NCBI GenBank assembly: GCA_964628035.1
Contig: CAZVPI010000005.1
Span: 1-64,000, forward strand
Source of the DNA: UBA2199 sp964628035
GTDB lineage: Bacteria > Acidobacteriota > Aminicenantia > UBA2199
Direction: 5' to 3'
DNA length: 64,000 nucleotides
The notes beneath the pieces are model-generated. The model ran no database searches. It saw only the letters and a program-made list of their open reading frames with translations, and had not been told where the DNA came from. Of this stretch, positions 16,321-23,611 are shown in pieces (position 1 is the stretch's first letter; each line of letters starts with the position of its first letter). A program made the translations under genes and the position numbers.

Positions 16321-19300
16321 GCTCAGTTCCCGGGCCAGCCGCTCGCGCAACGGGTTGCCGCTCAAGCCGCCCTTGTCGCCGTAGAGGGCGGCCAGGCGGC
16401 GCGCGACCTCGCCGGCTTTCCGCCTGGCATCGCCCGCTTCGCTGGTCTTGAGCATGTCCAGGAGCGCCCACAGGGCCGGGGGATAGTCGGGGTTGAATTC
16501 CAGGCAGCGGTGGATGGCCTCCAGGGCCGCCTGCGCCTCGCCGCTGCGGCGCAGGAAACCGGCATATTCGGTCAGGAAGAACGGGTAGCTGTAATAGGTG
16601 ATCCAGAAGGAAAGCTGCGTCTTCATGGCCAGCAGCCGGCGGTACAGCCCGTCGGCCTGCTTCGGGCGCCGCTCGGCCTCGGCCAGGCGCGCCTCCAGGT
16701 GCAGGGTGAACTTGAGGGCCGGATCGAAGTTGTCCTCACTTAGGCGGTAGGCGCTGCACAACGCCCGCAGCCAGACCAGCTCGCGGCGCGCCGCGGCCAG
16801 GTCGCCGCGGGAAACGTGGCAGAGTCCGGCAAGCCAGTGATTCTGGGCGCTGTGGTCGTGAATCGACGCCGAGTCGTGCCGGCGCAGGGCCTCGGCGAGA
16901 AGCGCCAGGGCCTCCTTCGGCTCACCCTCGAGGCAACGGATGAACGCCCTCTTGGCCAGGGCGTCGGCCTGGGCCTTGGGGTAGCTGGCGAGCTTGCGGT
17001 AGGCATCCAGGCACTTCTCCGCCTCCCTGTAGTCAGCCCGCAGGATGGCGATATCGGCAAGGGTCAGGTAGGGCCAATCCATGGTCCCGTCCAGGCTGAC
17101 GGCGTAGATCTTGCTGTTTTCCGCCTGGGTGTAGTCGCCGAGGTAGAAATAGCCGTCACCCAGCGAGTCAAAGGAGTTGGCCGTGCGGTCGATGTCCCGG
17201 TAGCGCTCGAAGGACTCGATCGCCTGGCTGTGGCGGCCCAGGTAGGAATAGCAGTATCCCAGGTGGTTCAGGGCCGGGCCGTAGTCCGGGTCCAGGGCCA
17301 GGGCTGCCTCGTATTCGGGGATGGCGCGCGCGGCGTCGCCACGGCGGAAATAGGCCTCACCGAGCTCGAAGATCCGTTCCTTGTGAAAGGGGAACATCGC
17401 CTTGAGCCGGGCCAGGCACTCCCTTTGCTTCTGGAAGTCGAAATCGAACTTGGCCTTCAGGGCCATCACTTCCAGCCCCAGGGCCGGGGAGAAGCGCGAA
17501 AGCTGCGGCAGCAATCCTTGCAAACGGCGTAGGGCCTCGTTGGCGTCTCCGGTGTAGTCGGCCAGCAGGGCGAGGTAGTAGCCGGCGGCCGGCACCCCGG
17601 CGCCGGTCGCCTCGGCCTCTAGCAGCAGGCGCCGGGCTGCGCCGAACTCCTTCTTGTCCCACAGGACCTTCCCTTGGTAGAAGCGCTCGAAAGCATGCCA
17701 GTCGTCGCCGTACATAGCCGCGAGCGGCGTCCCTTTTTCGCCGTGGCCGCCGTGCGGAAGGCCTGGGCGAACGCCCCTTTGCGCATCCCTGCCGCCGCAA
17801 ACCGTCTCGCGCACCCGCCGCGCCAGGTTGTCGATCTGGTCGCGAAGCAGCGAATTCTTTTCCTTGCCTGGGATGAAAAAAGGCGGATGATCCTCGGTTT
17901 CCCCCAGGGCGGAAAGGCTGGCCTCGATGTTGACCTTGTCGGCCACGCCAGTGAGCTGGCCCCGCAGCACGTGGCGGATGCCGTACTTGGGTGCGAGTGC
18001 GGCCAGGGTCGTCGTTTCGATCGCGGCCCCACCCTCCAGCGCGCGCACGGTGGCCTCGGGAAGCGCCTTGAAAGCGTCCGTTTGGTTCAGCGCCTCCTGG
18101 ATGAGAAAGTCGATCTCCTCGCCGAGGCGGGGATCGGAAGTCTGGTTCTCGAAGGGGAACACGAGAACATGTTCCGCGGCGCGGGGGAGAGCCGCCGGAG
18201 GCCTGCCCCGCAGCGCGAAGAACCAGACGGCGCCCACGGAGGCAGCGAGCAGCAGGGCCGCCGCCAGCCAGCGGCCGCGCTGCGATCGGCCGCTGCGCAG
18301 CGCCTCGGTCGAGGCTTTCATGAGCTTCAGGCGGCGCACCATCTCGCTGAGGTGCTCGTCGCTGGCGGCGGTGGAAGCGGAACCGTCCTCCAGGATCCCA
18401 TCGAGGTCGCGGGCGTCGATGATCTCGGTCTCGTTGGCCGCGGCCTTGCGGCCGTGCGCATGGAACTCGGCCTGGACCTCGTTCAGGGCCTGCTCGATCT
18501 GGGCGAAGTTGGCGTAGCGGCGGGTGCGGTCCTTCTGCAGGCAGCGCTCGATGACGGCCTGCAGCGAGGCGGGGATCGGCCGGCTGAACCGCGGCTCGCG
18601 GTGCAGGATGTTGTAGAGGGTGACGATGTTCTCGGCGTCGGAGAAGGGGTTGCGGCCTTCGATCATCTCGAAGAGCACCACGCCGAAGGAGAACATGTCG
18701 CTGCGGCTGTCGAGCTTCCATCCCTTGGCCTGCTCCGGCGACATGTAGGAGACGGTCCCCAGGATGACCCCCTTTTCGGTGAGATCGACGTCGCGGCCGT
18801 TGTGCTCCTCACCGGCATCCTTTTCGCCGCACATCTTGGCCAGGCCGAAATCGAGGATCTTCACCTGGCCACCGCGGTCGATCATGATGTTGCCGGGCTT
18901 GATGTCGCGGTGTACGACGCCGCGCTCCTGGGCGGCGGTCAAGGCGGCGGCTGTCTGGCCGGCGATCTGCAGGACCTGGGCCAGGCTCAGGGGCTTCATC
19001 TTCATCAGCTGGTCGAGGGTGACCCCGTCGATGTACTGCATGATGATGAACTCGCGGCCCTCCTCCTCGGCGATCTCGTAGATGGTGCAGATGTTCGCGT
19101 GATCCAGGCGCGAGGCGGCGCGAGCCTCGCGCTGGAAGCGCGCCTTGGAATCGCATTCCCCTAAGGCGCCGGGGCTGACGCTCTTGACGGCCACCTTGCG
19201 CCCGAGCTTGATATCCTCGGCCAGCAGGATCTCCCCCATGCCCCCCTTGCCGAGCGAGCGCAGCACGCGGAAGCGGCCGCCCAGGATCAGGCGCCCGGTG

Positions 19301-19386
19301 GTCCCGGCGTCGACGAGGGGGGCGCGGCACTGCTTGCAGAAGGAAGCGCCGGGATCGCTCATGGTGCCGCAGGCGGGGCATTTCAT
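16309..19386 (-). CDS. Zinc-ribbon Ser/Thr protein kinase with TPR C-terminus
   Basis: 1025 aa. A zinc ribbon (C3, C6, C17, C20) opens the protein. The kinase domain spans about 38-300 and is intact: glycine loop GKGGMG (46-51), Lys68 in VAVKSV, HRD with Asp161 and DFG with Asp179. A membrane helix lies near 370-390 and about 600 residues of TPR-type helical repeats follow, probably in the periplasm (for example ALDPDYGPALNHLGYCYSYLGRHSQAI). This PknB-type architecture is common in Acidobacteriota-like genomes. Targets are unknown. The ATG at 19386 is fixed by a promoter whose predicted transcription start falls on it. Confidence 0.9.
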   Translation of the reverse strand: MKCPACGTMSDPGASFCKQCRAPLVDAGTTGRLILGGRFRVLRSLGKGGMGEILLAEDIKLGRKVAVKSVSPGALGECDSKARFQREARAASRLDHANICTIYEIAEEEGREFIIMQYIDGVTLDQLMKMKPLSLAQVLQIAGQTAAALTAAQERGVVHRDIKPGNIMIDRGGQVKILDFGLAKMCGEKDAGEEHNGRDVDLTEKGVILGTVSYMSPEQAKGWKLDSRSDMFSFGVVLFEMIEGRNPFSDAENIVTLYNILHREPRFSRPIPASLQAVIERCLQKDRTRRYANFAQIEQALNEVQAEFHAHGRKAAANETEIIDARDLDGILEDGSASTAASDEHLSEMVRRLKLMKASTEALRSGRSQRGRWLAAALLLAASVGAVWFFALRGRPPAALPRAAEHVLVFPFENQTSDPRLGEEIDFLIQEALNQTDAFKALPEATVRALEGGAAIETTTLAALAPKYGIRHVLRGQLTGVADKVNIEASLSALGETEDHPPFFIPGKEKNSLLRDQIDNLARRVRETVCGGRDAQRGVRPGLPHGGHGEKGTPLAAMYGDDWHAFERFYQGKVLWDKKEFGAARRLLLEAEATGAGVPAAGYYLALLADYTGDANEALRRLQGLLPQLSRFSPALGLEVMALKAKFDFDFQKQRECLARLKAMFPFHKERIFELGEAYFRRGDAARAIPEYEAALALDPDYGPALNHLGYCYSYLGRHSQAIESFERYRDIDRTANSFDSLGDGYFYLGDYTQAENSKIYAVSLDGTMDWPYLTLADIAILRADYREAEKCLDAYRKLASYPKAQADALAKRAFIRCLEGEPKEALALLAEALRRHDSASIHDHSAQNHWLAGLCHVSRGDLAAARRELVWLRALCSAYRLSEDNFDPALKFTLHLEARLAEAERRPKQADGLYRRLLAMKTQLSFWITYYSYPFFLTEYAGFLRRSGEAQAALEAIHRCLEFNPDYPPALWALLDMLKTSEAGDARRKAGEVARRLAALYGDKGGLSGNPLRERLARELSDLS

Positions 19387-19392
19387 GTGCGG

Positions 19393-19421
19393 ATTTTAAC
19401 AAAAAGCGCCAGGGGGGGCAA
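19393..19421 (-). promoter_or_regulatory. Leaderless promoter of the kinase-TPR gene
   Basis: Minus strand TTGCCC (19421-19416), 17-bp spacer, TAAAAT (19398-19393); expected start 19386, the A of ATG. Confidence 0.6.
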
Positions 19422-19443
19422 TATGGGAGACGCATGACATGAA

Positions 19444-19458
19444 GGGGACGGTGCAAGC
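19444..19458 (+). repeat. Left REP-like end of the RAYT element
   Basis: GGGGACGGTGCAAGC, repeated exactly in inverted orientation at 20456-20470. The following bases carry a small TGCAA/TTGCA inverted repeat that could form the hairpin typical of REP sequences. Confidence 0.8.
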
Positions 19459-19506
19459 CTGTGTGCATTTGCATCAGCCTGGGTGGAAAGAGCGATGGGA
19501 TTTTGA

Positions 19507-19512
19507 TATGGT
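19507..19512 (+). promoter_or_regulatory. -10 element of the RAYT gene
   Basis: TATGGT with a weak TGGAAA 17 bases upstream (19484-19489); expected start 19519, the A of the ATG. Confidence 0.45.
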
Positions 19513-19518
19513 AGCTAA

Positions 19519-20442
19519 ATGAGACGGTCAAGGATTACCTTTCCGGGAGCGACCCATCATGTTGTGAACCGTGGCCATGACGGTCTAATAATACTGCCGG
19601 ACGACAGGAGCAAGAATCATTTTTTGCATTTGCTGCGCGAGAGCAGGAAAATTACAGGAATCAATATTTACGCGTATTGCCTTATGGACAACCACTATCA
19701 CCTGATCATGCAGAATACCAACGGCAGGATGTCGCAATTCATGAAGCTTGTAAATGGGCAGTATGGAGCATATTACCGTCAACGGTTCGGCGGCAGGGGG
19801 TATGTTTTTCAAAGTCGATACCATTCGGCATTGATTCAGGAAAACTCCCATCTGGCCAAGGCATTGATTTATGTTTGGCTGAATCCGCAACGAAGCGGGA
19901 TTGTACCCGATAGTCGGAAGTATCCATGGAGCAGCTACCGCGAATACTTTTCCAAGGCAACAACATGCATTGTGAATAAAAAATTCGTCGAGGACATATT
20001 CGGTAGCAGAAGAAATCTAAACTCGGAGATGCTGGCTGAGGCGGGAAAGGAACTGGAACTGGAAATCGTGAGAACCCGCTACGGCGACGTATTGGGTTCC
20101 AGCCATTTCGCTTTTGCAGCAATGGAGAAACATGACCGACGGGAAGGCAAGGCTGTTGAAGCCAAAGATAATCGCAGATATCGAGATCCTTTGGATATAG
20201 TAGTCGAGCGAGTCATTCAGGAGTTTGAGGTGAAAATTGGGAAGAAGATCGAGGAGGTTGACACAAGGAATTTGGAAGGAAAGCGGCAACGGGCTCAGTT
20301 ATTGGTAAACTTGAGAGAAAGGGCGGGGCTTGCCCTATCTGAAATCGGGCACATGAAGATATTCCGGGCTTTGAAATACTCTTCATTGAGTAATATTTAC
20401 AAAAATGCAAAGGAGAGGACTGGTGAGACTCAGTCTGTCTAG
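19519..20442 (+). CDS. REP-associated tyrosine transposase (RAYT, IS200-like Y1 family)
   Basis: 307 aa. The Y1 HUH core is visible: GATHHVVNRGHDG at the start, H59-Y-H61 in MDNHYHL, the FQSRYHS segment, and the catalytic Tyr118 in the ALIYVWLNPQRSGI helix. The C-terminal 100 residues contain a predicted DNA-binding helix-turn-helix (LALSEIGHMK). RAYT proteins cut and join single-stranded REP hairpins. The gene is distinctly more AT-rich than its neighbours, a sign of transfer. The exact 15-bp inverted repeats on both sides, outside the coding sequence, are the expected substrate sites. All key residues are present, so it may be active. Confidence 0.9.
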   Translation: MRRSRITFPGATHHVVNRGHDGLIILPDDRSKNHFLHLLRESRKITGINIYAYCLMDNHYHLIMQNTNGRMSQFMKLVNGQYGAYYRQRFGGRGYVFQSRYHSALIQENSHLAKALIYVWLNPQRSGIVPDSRKYPWSSYREYFSKATTCIVNKKFVEDIFGSRRNLNSEMLAEAGKELELEIVRTRYGDVLGSSHFAFAAMEKHDRREGKAVEAKDNRRYRDPLDIVVERVIQEFEVKIGKKIEEVDTRNLEGKRQRAQLLVNLRERAGLALSEIGHMKIFRALKYSSLSNIYKNAKERTGETQSV

Positions 20443-20455
20443 TGTTTGCGTACAT

Positions 20456-20470
20456 GCTTGCACCGTCCCC
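20456..20470 (-). repeat. Right REP-like end of the RAYT element
   Basis: GCTTGCACCGTCCCC, the exact reverse complement of 19444-19458. Confidence 0.8.
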
Positions 20471-20702
20471 AGTTTCCCAAGGGCGGCCGTCGCAGCCAGG
20501 ATCAGCCAGTCCAGGGCGGTCATGGCCTCATGAAAGCAGACGGCAGTGGACATTGCAAGAAAGCCAAGGACAGCGAACTCATTGTGTTGGTGTGAGTGTT
20601 GGCAGCCGCCATCAAAGAGTTCTTCATGGCGATCAGCAGGATGCTTTCCAGAAACCACTCCCGGGCTTTTCTTACACCAACACTCAGAGCTCGTTGAGCT
20701 TC
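20471..20702. other. Non-coding spacer with a 13-bp inverted repeat
   Basis: No credible gene. Inverted arms at 20584-20596 and 20671-20683 match at 12 of 13 positions (GTGTTGGTGT core) around a 74-bp centre. A minus-strand frame through 20460-20600 reads as a short hydrophobic peptide and could be a decayed gene fragment, but nothing supports it strongly. Confidence 0.4.
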
Positions 20703-20731
20703 TTGCCGGCCGCGCCGCATTTTGCTACAAT
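20703..20731 (+). promoter_or_regulatory. Leaderless promoter of the lipoprotein-methyltransferase operon
   Basis: TTGCCG (20703-20708), 17-bp spacer, TACAAT (20726-20731); expected start 20738, the A of ATG. Confidence 0.65.
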
Positions 20732-20737
20732 CGCCCC

Positions 20738-21265
20738 ATGCATTCCCCCTCCCTCAGAAGAAGGATCCGTGTTCCCGCCCTGGCCCTGGGTCTGCTGGCG
20801 CTCGGCCTGTCGGCGGGCTGCGGCGGCCCGAGCGAAGAGGAGAGGGTGGCCGGGGTCTTCGCCGACATGGTCGCCGGCGTGGAGAGCCGTGACGCCGAGC
20901 GCCTGGTCGGGCACCTTGCCGAGAATTACATAGACTTCGAGGGCCGGGACCGCGCGGCCACCCAAGAGATGGCCGAGAATTACTTCCGCCGCTATCGCGG
21001 CATCAAAGTCAAGCTGCTTTCCTCCCGAGTCCTCCTGGAGGAAGGGGGGCGTGCGACGGCCGAGGTCGAGGTCTCGCTCTTCAGTGGCGTGGCCTCGGCC
21101 CTGCGCAAGGCGGTGGGATTCGACGGCGAAAACTATCGCGTCTCCTGCGCCCTGGTCAAAGCGGAGCGTTGGCGGATCGTCGAGGCAGGCTGGGAATACG
21201 TGCCCGTGTCGGGCCTGTTCCCGGAGTCGCTGCAGGTCCTGAGAGAACTGTTCCCCGATGCCTGA
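20738..21265 (+). CDS. Lipoprotein with NTF2/SnoaL-like domain
   Basis: 175 aa. A basic N-terminus (MHSPSLRRRIR), a hydrophobic stretch and the lipobox LSAGC indicate a lipoprotein with Cys near residue 27. The mature part (SEEERVAGVFADMVAGVESRDAERL to LVKAERWRIVEAGWEY) has the helix-then-curved-sheet layout of NTF2-like domains. Function is unknown. An upstream in-frame start exists but lies before the promoter; the leaderless ATG at 20738 is preferred. It overlaps the next gene by eight bases. Confidence 0.75.
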   Translation: MHSPSLRRRIRVPALALGLLALGLSAGCGGPSEEERVAGVFADMVAGVESRDAERLVGHLAENYIDFEGRDRAATQEMAENYFRRYRGIKVKLLSSRVLLEEGGRATAEVEVSLFSGVASALRKAVGFDGENYRVSCALVKAERWRIVEAGWEYVPVSGLFPESLQVLRELFPDA

Positions 21266-22280
21266 TCCCTCCAGGCCGCGTCGTGCCGCCCTGCCGACGA
21301 TCCGCGGCCGCGATGCGCTCGTGGCGGCCGTGCAGTCCTACCGCGCCGGCCGGGTGATCCTCAGCGCCTTCGAACTCGGGCTCTTCTCCCTTCTCGCGGA
21401 CGGCGAAAAGAGCGCCGCCGGTGTCGCCAAGGAGGCCGGCGTCGAACCCCGCGCCTGTGATCGGCTGCTCAACGCCCTGTGCGCCCTGGGACTGGTCCGC
21501 AAGACGGGTGATCGCTTCCGCAATGCTTCCCTGGCGCGGCGGCTCCTTGTGGCCGGGCGCCCGGGATTCATGGCCGGGCTGGGACACAGCGCCGCCCAGT
21601 GGCGGAGTTGGGCGACGCTGACCGAGGCGGTGCGCCGCGGCCGTGCCGTGGCCGCCCGGCCGGCCGTGCGCGGCGATGAAAAGCGGCGGCGCGCCTTCAT
21701 CGCCGCCATGCACGAGCGCGCCCGCGTGCAGGCGCCGCGCATCGTGGCCCGGCTCGACCTGTCGCGCGCCCGGCGCTGCCTGGACATCGGCGGCGGCTCC
21801 GGCGCCTATGCCGTGGCCCTGTGCCGCGCCCGCCCCGGCCTGCGCGTCACCGTCTTCGACCTGCCAGGCGTCATCGAGATCGCCCGCGAGCTCGTCGCCC
21901 GCGAGCGGCCGCCGGGGCGCATCGATTTCCTGGCCGGCGATTTCCGCCGCGGCGGCTTCGGCCGCGGCTACGACCTGGCGCTGCTTTCGGCCGTCGTGCA
22001 CATGAACGGCGCCGGGCAGAACCGCCGGCTGATCGCCCGCGCCGCCGCCGCCCTGACCCCGGGCGGCCAGCTCGTGATCCAGGATTTCATCATGGACGAG
22101 AGCCGGACCCGGCCGGCCGCCGGCGCGTTCTTCGCCCTGAACATGCTGGTGTCGACGCGCAGCGGCGACGCCTATACCGCCCGCGAGATCTCCGGCTGGA
22201 TGCGCGCCGCGGGACTCGTCCGCATCCGCCGCCTCGCCACCCCCTACGACGCCTCGCTGCTGGTCGGCTGGAAACCCTAG
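21258..22280 (+). CDS. O-methyltransferase-family protein (winged helix plus SAM domain)
   Basis: 340 aa. The N-terminal half is a dimerisation/winged-helix domain (VILSAFELGLFSLLADGEKSA, ACDRLLNALCALGLV). The C-terminal half is a Methyltransf_2 domain with SAM motif CLDIGGGSGAYA, VFDLPGV, FLAGDF and TPGGQLVIQDF, as in CrtF and bacterial small-molecule O-methyltransferases. The Arg-rich central part is longer than usual. Substrate unknown. It overlaps the lipoprotein gene and is followed after nine bases by the phosphoesterase. Confidence 0.85.
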   Translation: MPDPSRPRRAALPTIRGRDALVAAVQSYRAGRVILSAFELGLFSLLADGEKSAAGVAKEAGVEPRACDRLLNALCALGLVRKTGDRFRNASLARRLLVAGRPGFMAGLGHSAAQWRSWATLTEAVRRGRAVAARPAVRGDEKRRRAFIAAMHERARVQAPRIVARLDLSRARRCLDIGGGSGAYAVALCRARPGLRVTVFDLPGVIEIARELVARERPPGRIDFLAGDFRRGGFGRGYDLALLSAVVHMNGAGQNRRLIARAAAALTPGGQLVIQDFIMDESRTRPAAGAFFALNMLVSTRSGDAYTAREISGWMRAAGLVRIRRLATPYDASLLVGWKP

Positions 22281-22289
22281 AGGAGGACC

Positions 22290-23396
22290 ATGGCCAAGAT
22301 GCAATTCATCCTTTTTCTGGCGGTGGTGCTGAGCGTCTACACCGCCATGCATGGGTTCGTCTACTGGCGCGTCGCCTCCGGACTCGCCCTGGCCCCGGGC
22401 CAGCGCCAGCTGCTGAAATGGGCCCTGGCCGCGGCCGCCTCGCTGTTCTTTTTCGGCGAGCTGCTCAGCCGCCTGTCCTGGTCGCGGGCGGTCCTGTGCG
22501 CCGGATCGATCTGGCTCGGCATCCTGTCGATCGCCCTGTCCGTCTTCCTGCTGGAAACGATCCTCTCGCTGCTGCTGCCTCGGGGGCGCCGGGTATGGGT
22601 CCTGGCCGCGCTGGCCCTCGTGCTGCTGGTCGGTGTCTTCTCCCTGGTCAACGCCGCCCTGGGCCCGGTCGTGCTCGAAAAAAGAGTGACGCTGCGCAAC
22701 CTTCCGGCCGCCCTGGACGGCTTTGTCATCGTCCACCTGTCCGACCTGCACGCCGGCAACCTGACCTCCATGCGGCGGCTGCGGCGCATCGTGGCCGCGG
22801 CCAACGGCCTGAAGCCCGACCTGATCTGCGTCACCGGCGACACCCTCGACGGTGAAGTCGGCCGCGACGGCAAGTACTGCGCCGTTCTGGGCGGCCTGCG
22901 GGCGCGGTACGGCGTGGTCGCCGTCACCGGCAACCACGAGTTCTACGCCGGCATCGACAAGTTCGAGGAACTGGCCCGCTGCAGCAACTGGAGGGTGCTG
23001 CGCAACGGATCGTGGATCGTCGACGGCCTGGCCGTCGCGGGGCTGGAGGAGGACACGGCGGCGCGCATGAACCTGCCGGGCCCCGACCTGGACCGGGCGC
23101 TGGCCGGCGTGGCGCCGGGAACGCCCGTCGTCCTGCTCTACCACCAGCCCAAGCTCTTTGCGGAAGCGGCCCGCCGCGGCGTCGGCCTGCAGCTGTCGGG
23201 CCATACCCACGCCGGGCAGATTCCGCCCATGGACCTGATCGTCCATTGGACCTACCGCTATCCCTCGGGCCTGTACCGCCTGGGAGACGCCTTCATCCAC
23301 ACCTCGCCGGGGACCAGCACCTGGGGCCCGCCCATGCGCTTCCTGTCCAGGTCGCAGATCGTCAAGATCATTTTGGAAGCCGCCAAAAATGAATAG
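22290..23396 (+). CDS. Membrane-bound calcineurin-like metallophosphoesterase
   Basis: 368 aa. Four hydrophobic segments fill the first 130 residues. The catalytic domain follows with all dimetal motifs: HLSDLHAG, LICVTGDTLDG, VTGNHEFYAG, LLYHQP and LSGHTHAGQ. This is the YkuE/YaeI-like branch, which includes UDP-diacylglucosamine or lipid phosphoesterases at the membrane. The exact substrate is not predictable. AGGAGG precedes the ATG. A heptamer-phased repeat begins directly after its stop. Confidence 0.88.
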   Translation: MAKMQFILFLAVVLSVYTAMHGFVYWRVASGLALAPGQRQLLKWALAAAASLFFFGELLSRLSWSRAVLCAGSIWLGILSIALSVFLLETILSLLLPRGRRVWVLAALALVLLVGVFSLVNAALGPVVLEKRVTLRNLPAALDGFVIVHLSDLHAGNLTSMRRLRRIVAAANGLKPDLICVTGDTLDGEVGRDGKYCAVLGGLRARYGVVAVTGNHEFYAGIDKFEELARCSNWRVLRNGSWIVDGLAVAGLEEDTAARMNLPGPDLDRALAGVAPGTPVVLLYHQPKLFAEAARRGVGLQLSGHTHAGQIPPMDLIVHWTYRYPSGLYRLGDAFIHTSPGTSTWGPPMRFLSRSQIVKIILEAAKNE

Positions 23397-23497
23397 CAGG
23401 TTCCAGGTGCCCTGTACCATGTTCCAGGTCAGCACGGACTGATTTTCACTGAAGTTCGCTTTTTGCCTGTTGCGTGATACGTGGCGCGTGGAACCTG
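23397..23497. repeat. Heptamer-phased inverted-arm repeat (locus 1)
   Basis: The left arm (23397-23430) reads as 7-base words GTTCCAG, GTGCCCT, GTACCAT, GTTCCAG. The right arm (about 23465-23497), read in reverse complement, gives GTTCCAC, GCGCCAC, GTATCAC, GCAACAG. CAGGTTCCA (23397-23405) and TGGAACCTG (23489-23497) are perfect inverted copies. The core between arms is unique. Confidence 0.7.
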
Positions 23498-23611
23498 AAA
23501 GGGCTGGTCCGTTGAGTGGCCGTGCTGGCCAGCCTGGTGGTTTGGCACAAGAGGACCCCATGCCTCGGCTTCGATCCCACCCCCTCGAGCAAGGCGCTGA
23601 AACCGCCGGTC

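Larger units (their letters stand above)
19444..20470. mobile_element. RAYT/REP element
   Basis: A 1027-bp unit bounded by perfect 15-bp inverted repeats (19444-19458 and 20456-20470) containing one intact Y1 transposase gene. Lower GC content than its flanks. No target-site duplication is evident next to the ends. Confidence 0.75.

Noticed and set aside
20383..20658. Minus-strand hydrophobic reading frame after the RAYT gene
   Set aside because: No start signal or family; it runs into the transposase 3' end, so at most a decayed fragment.
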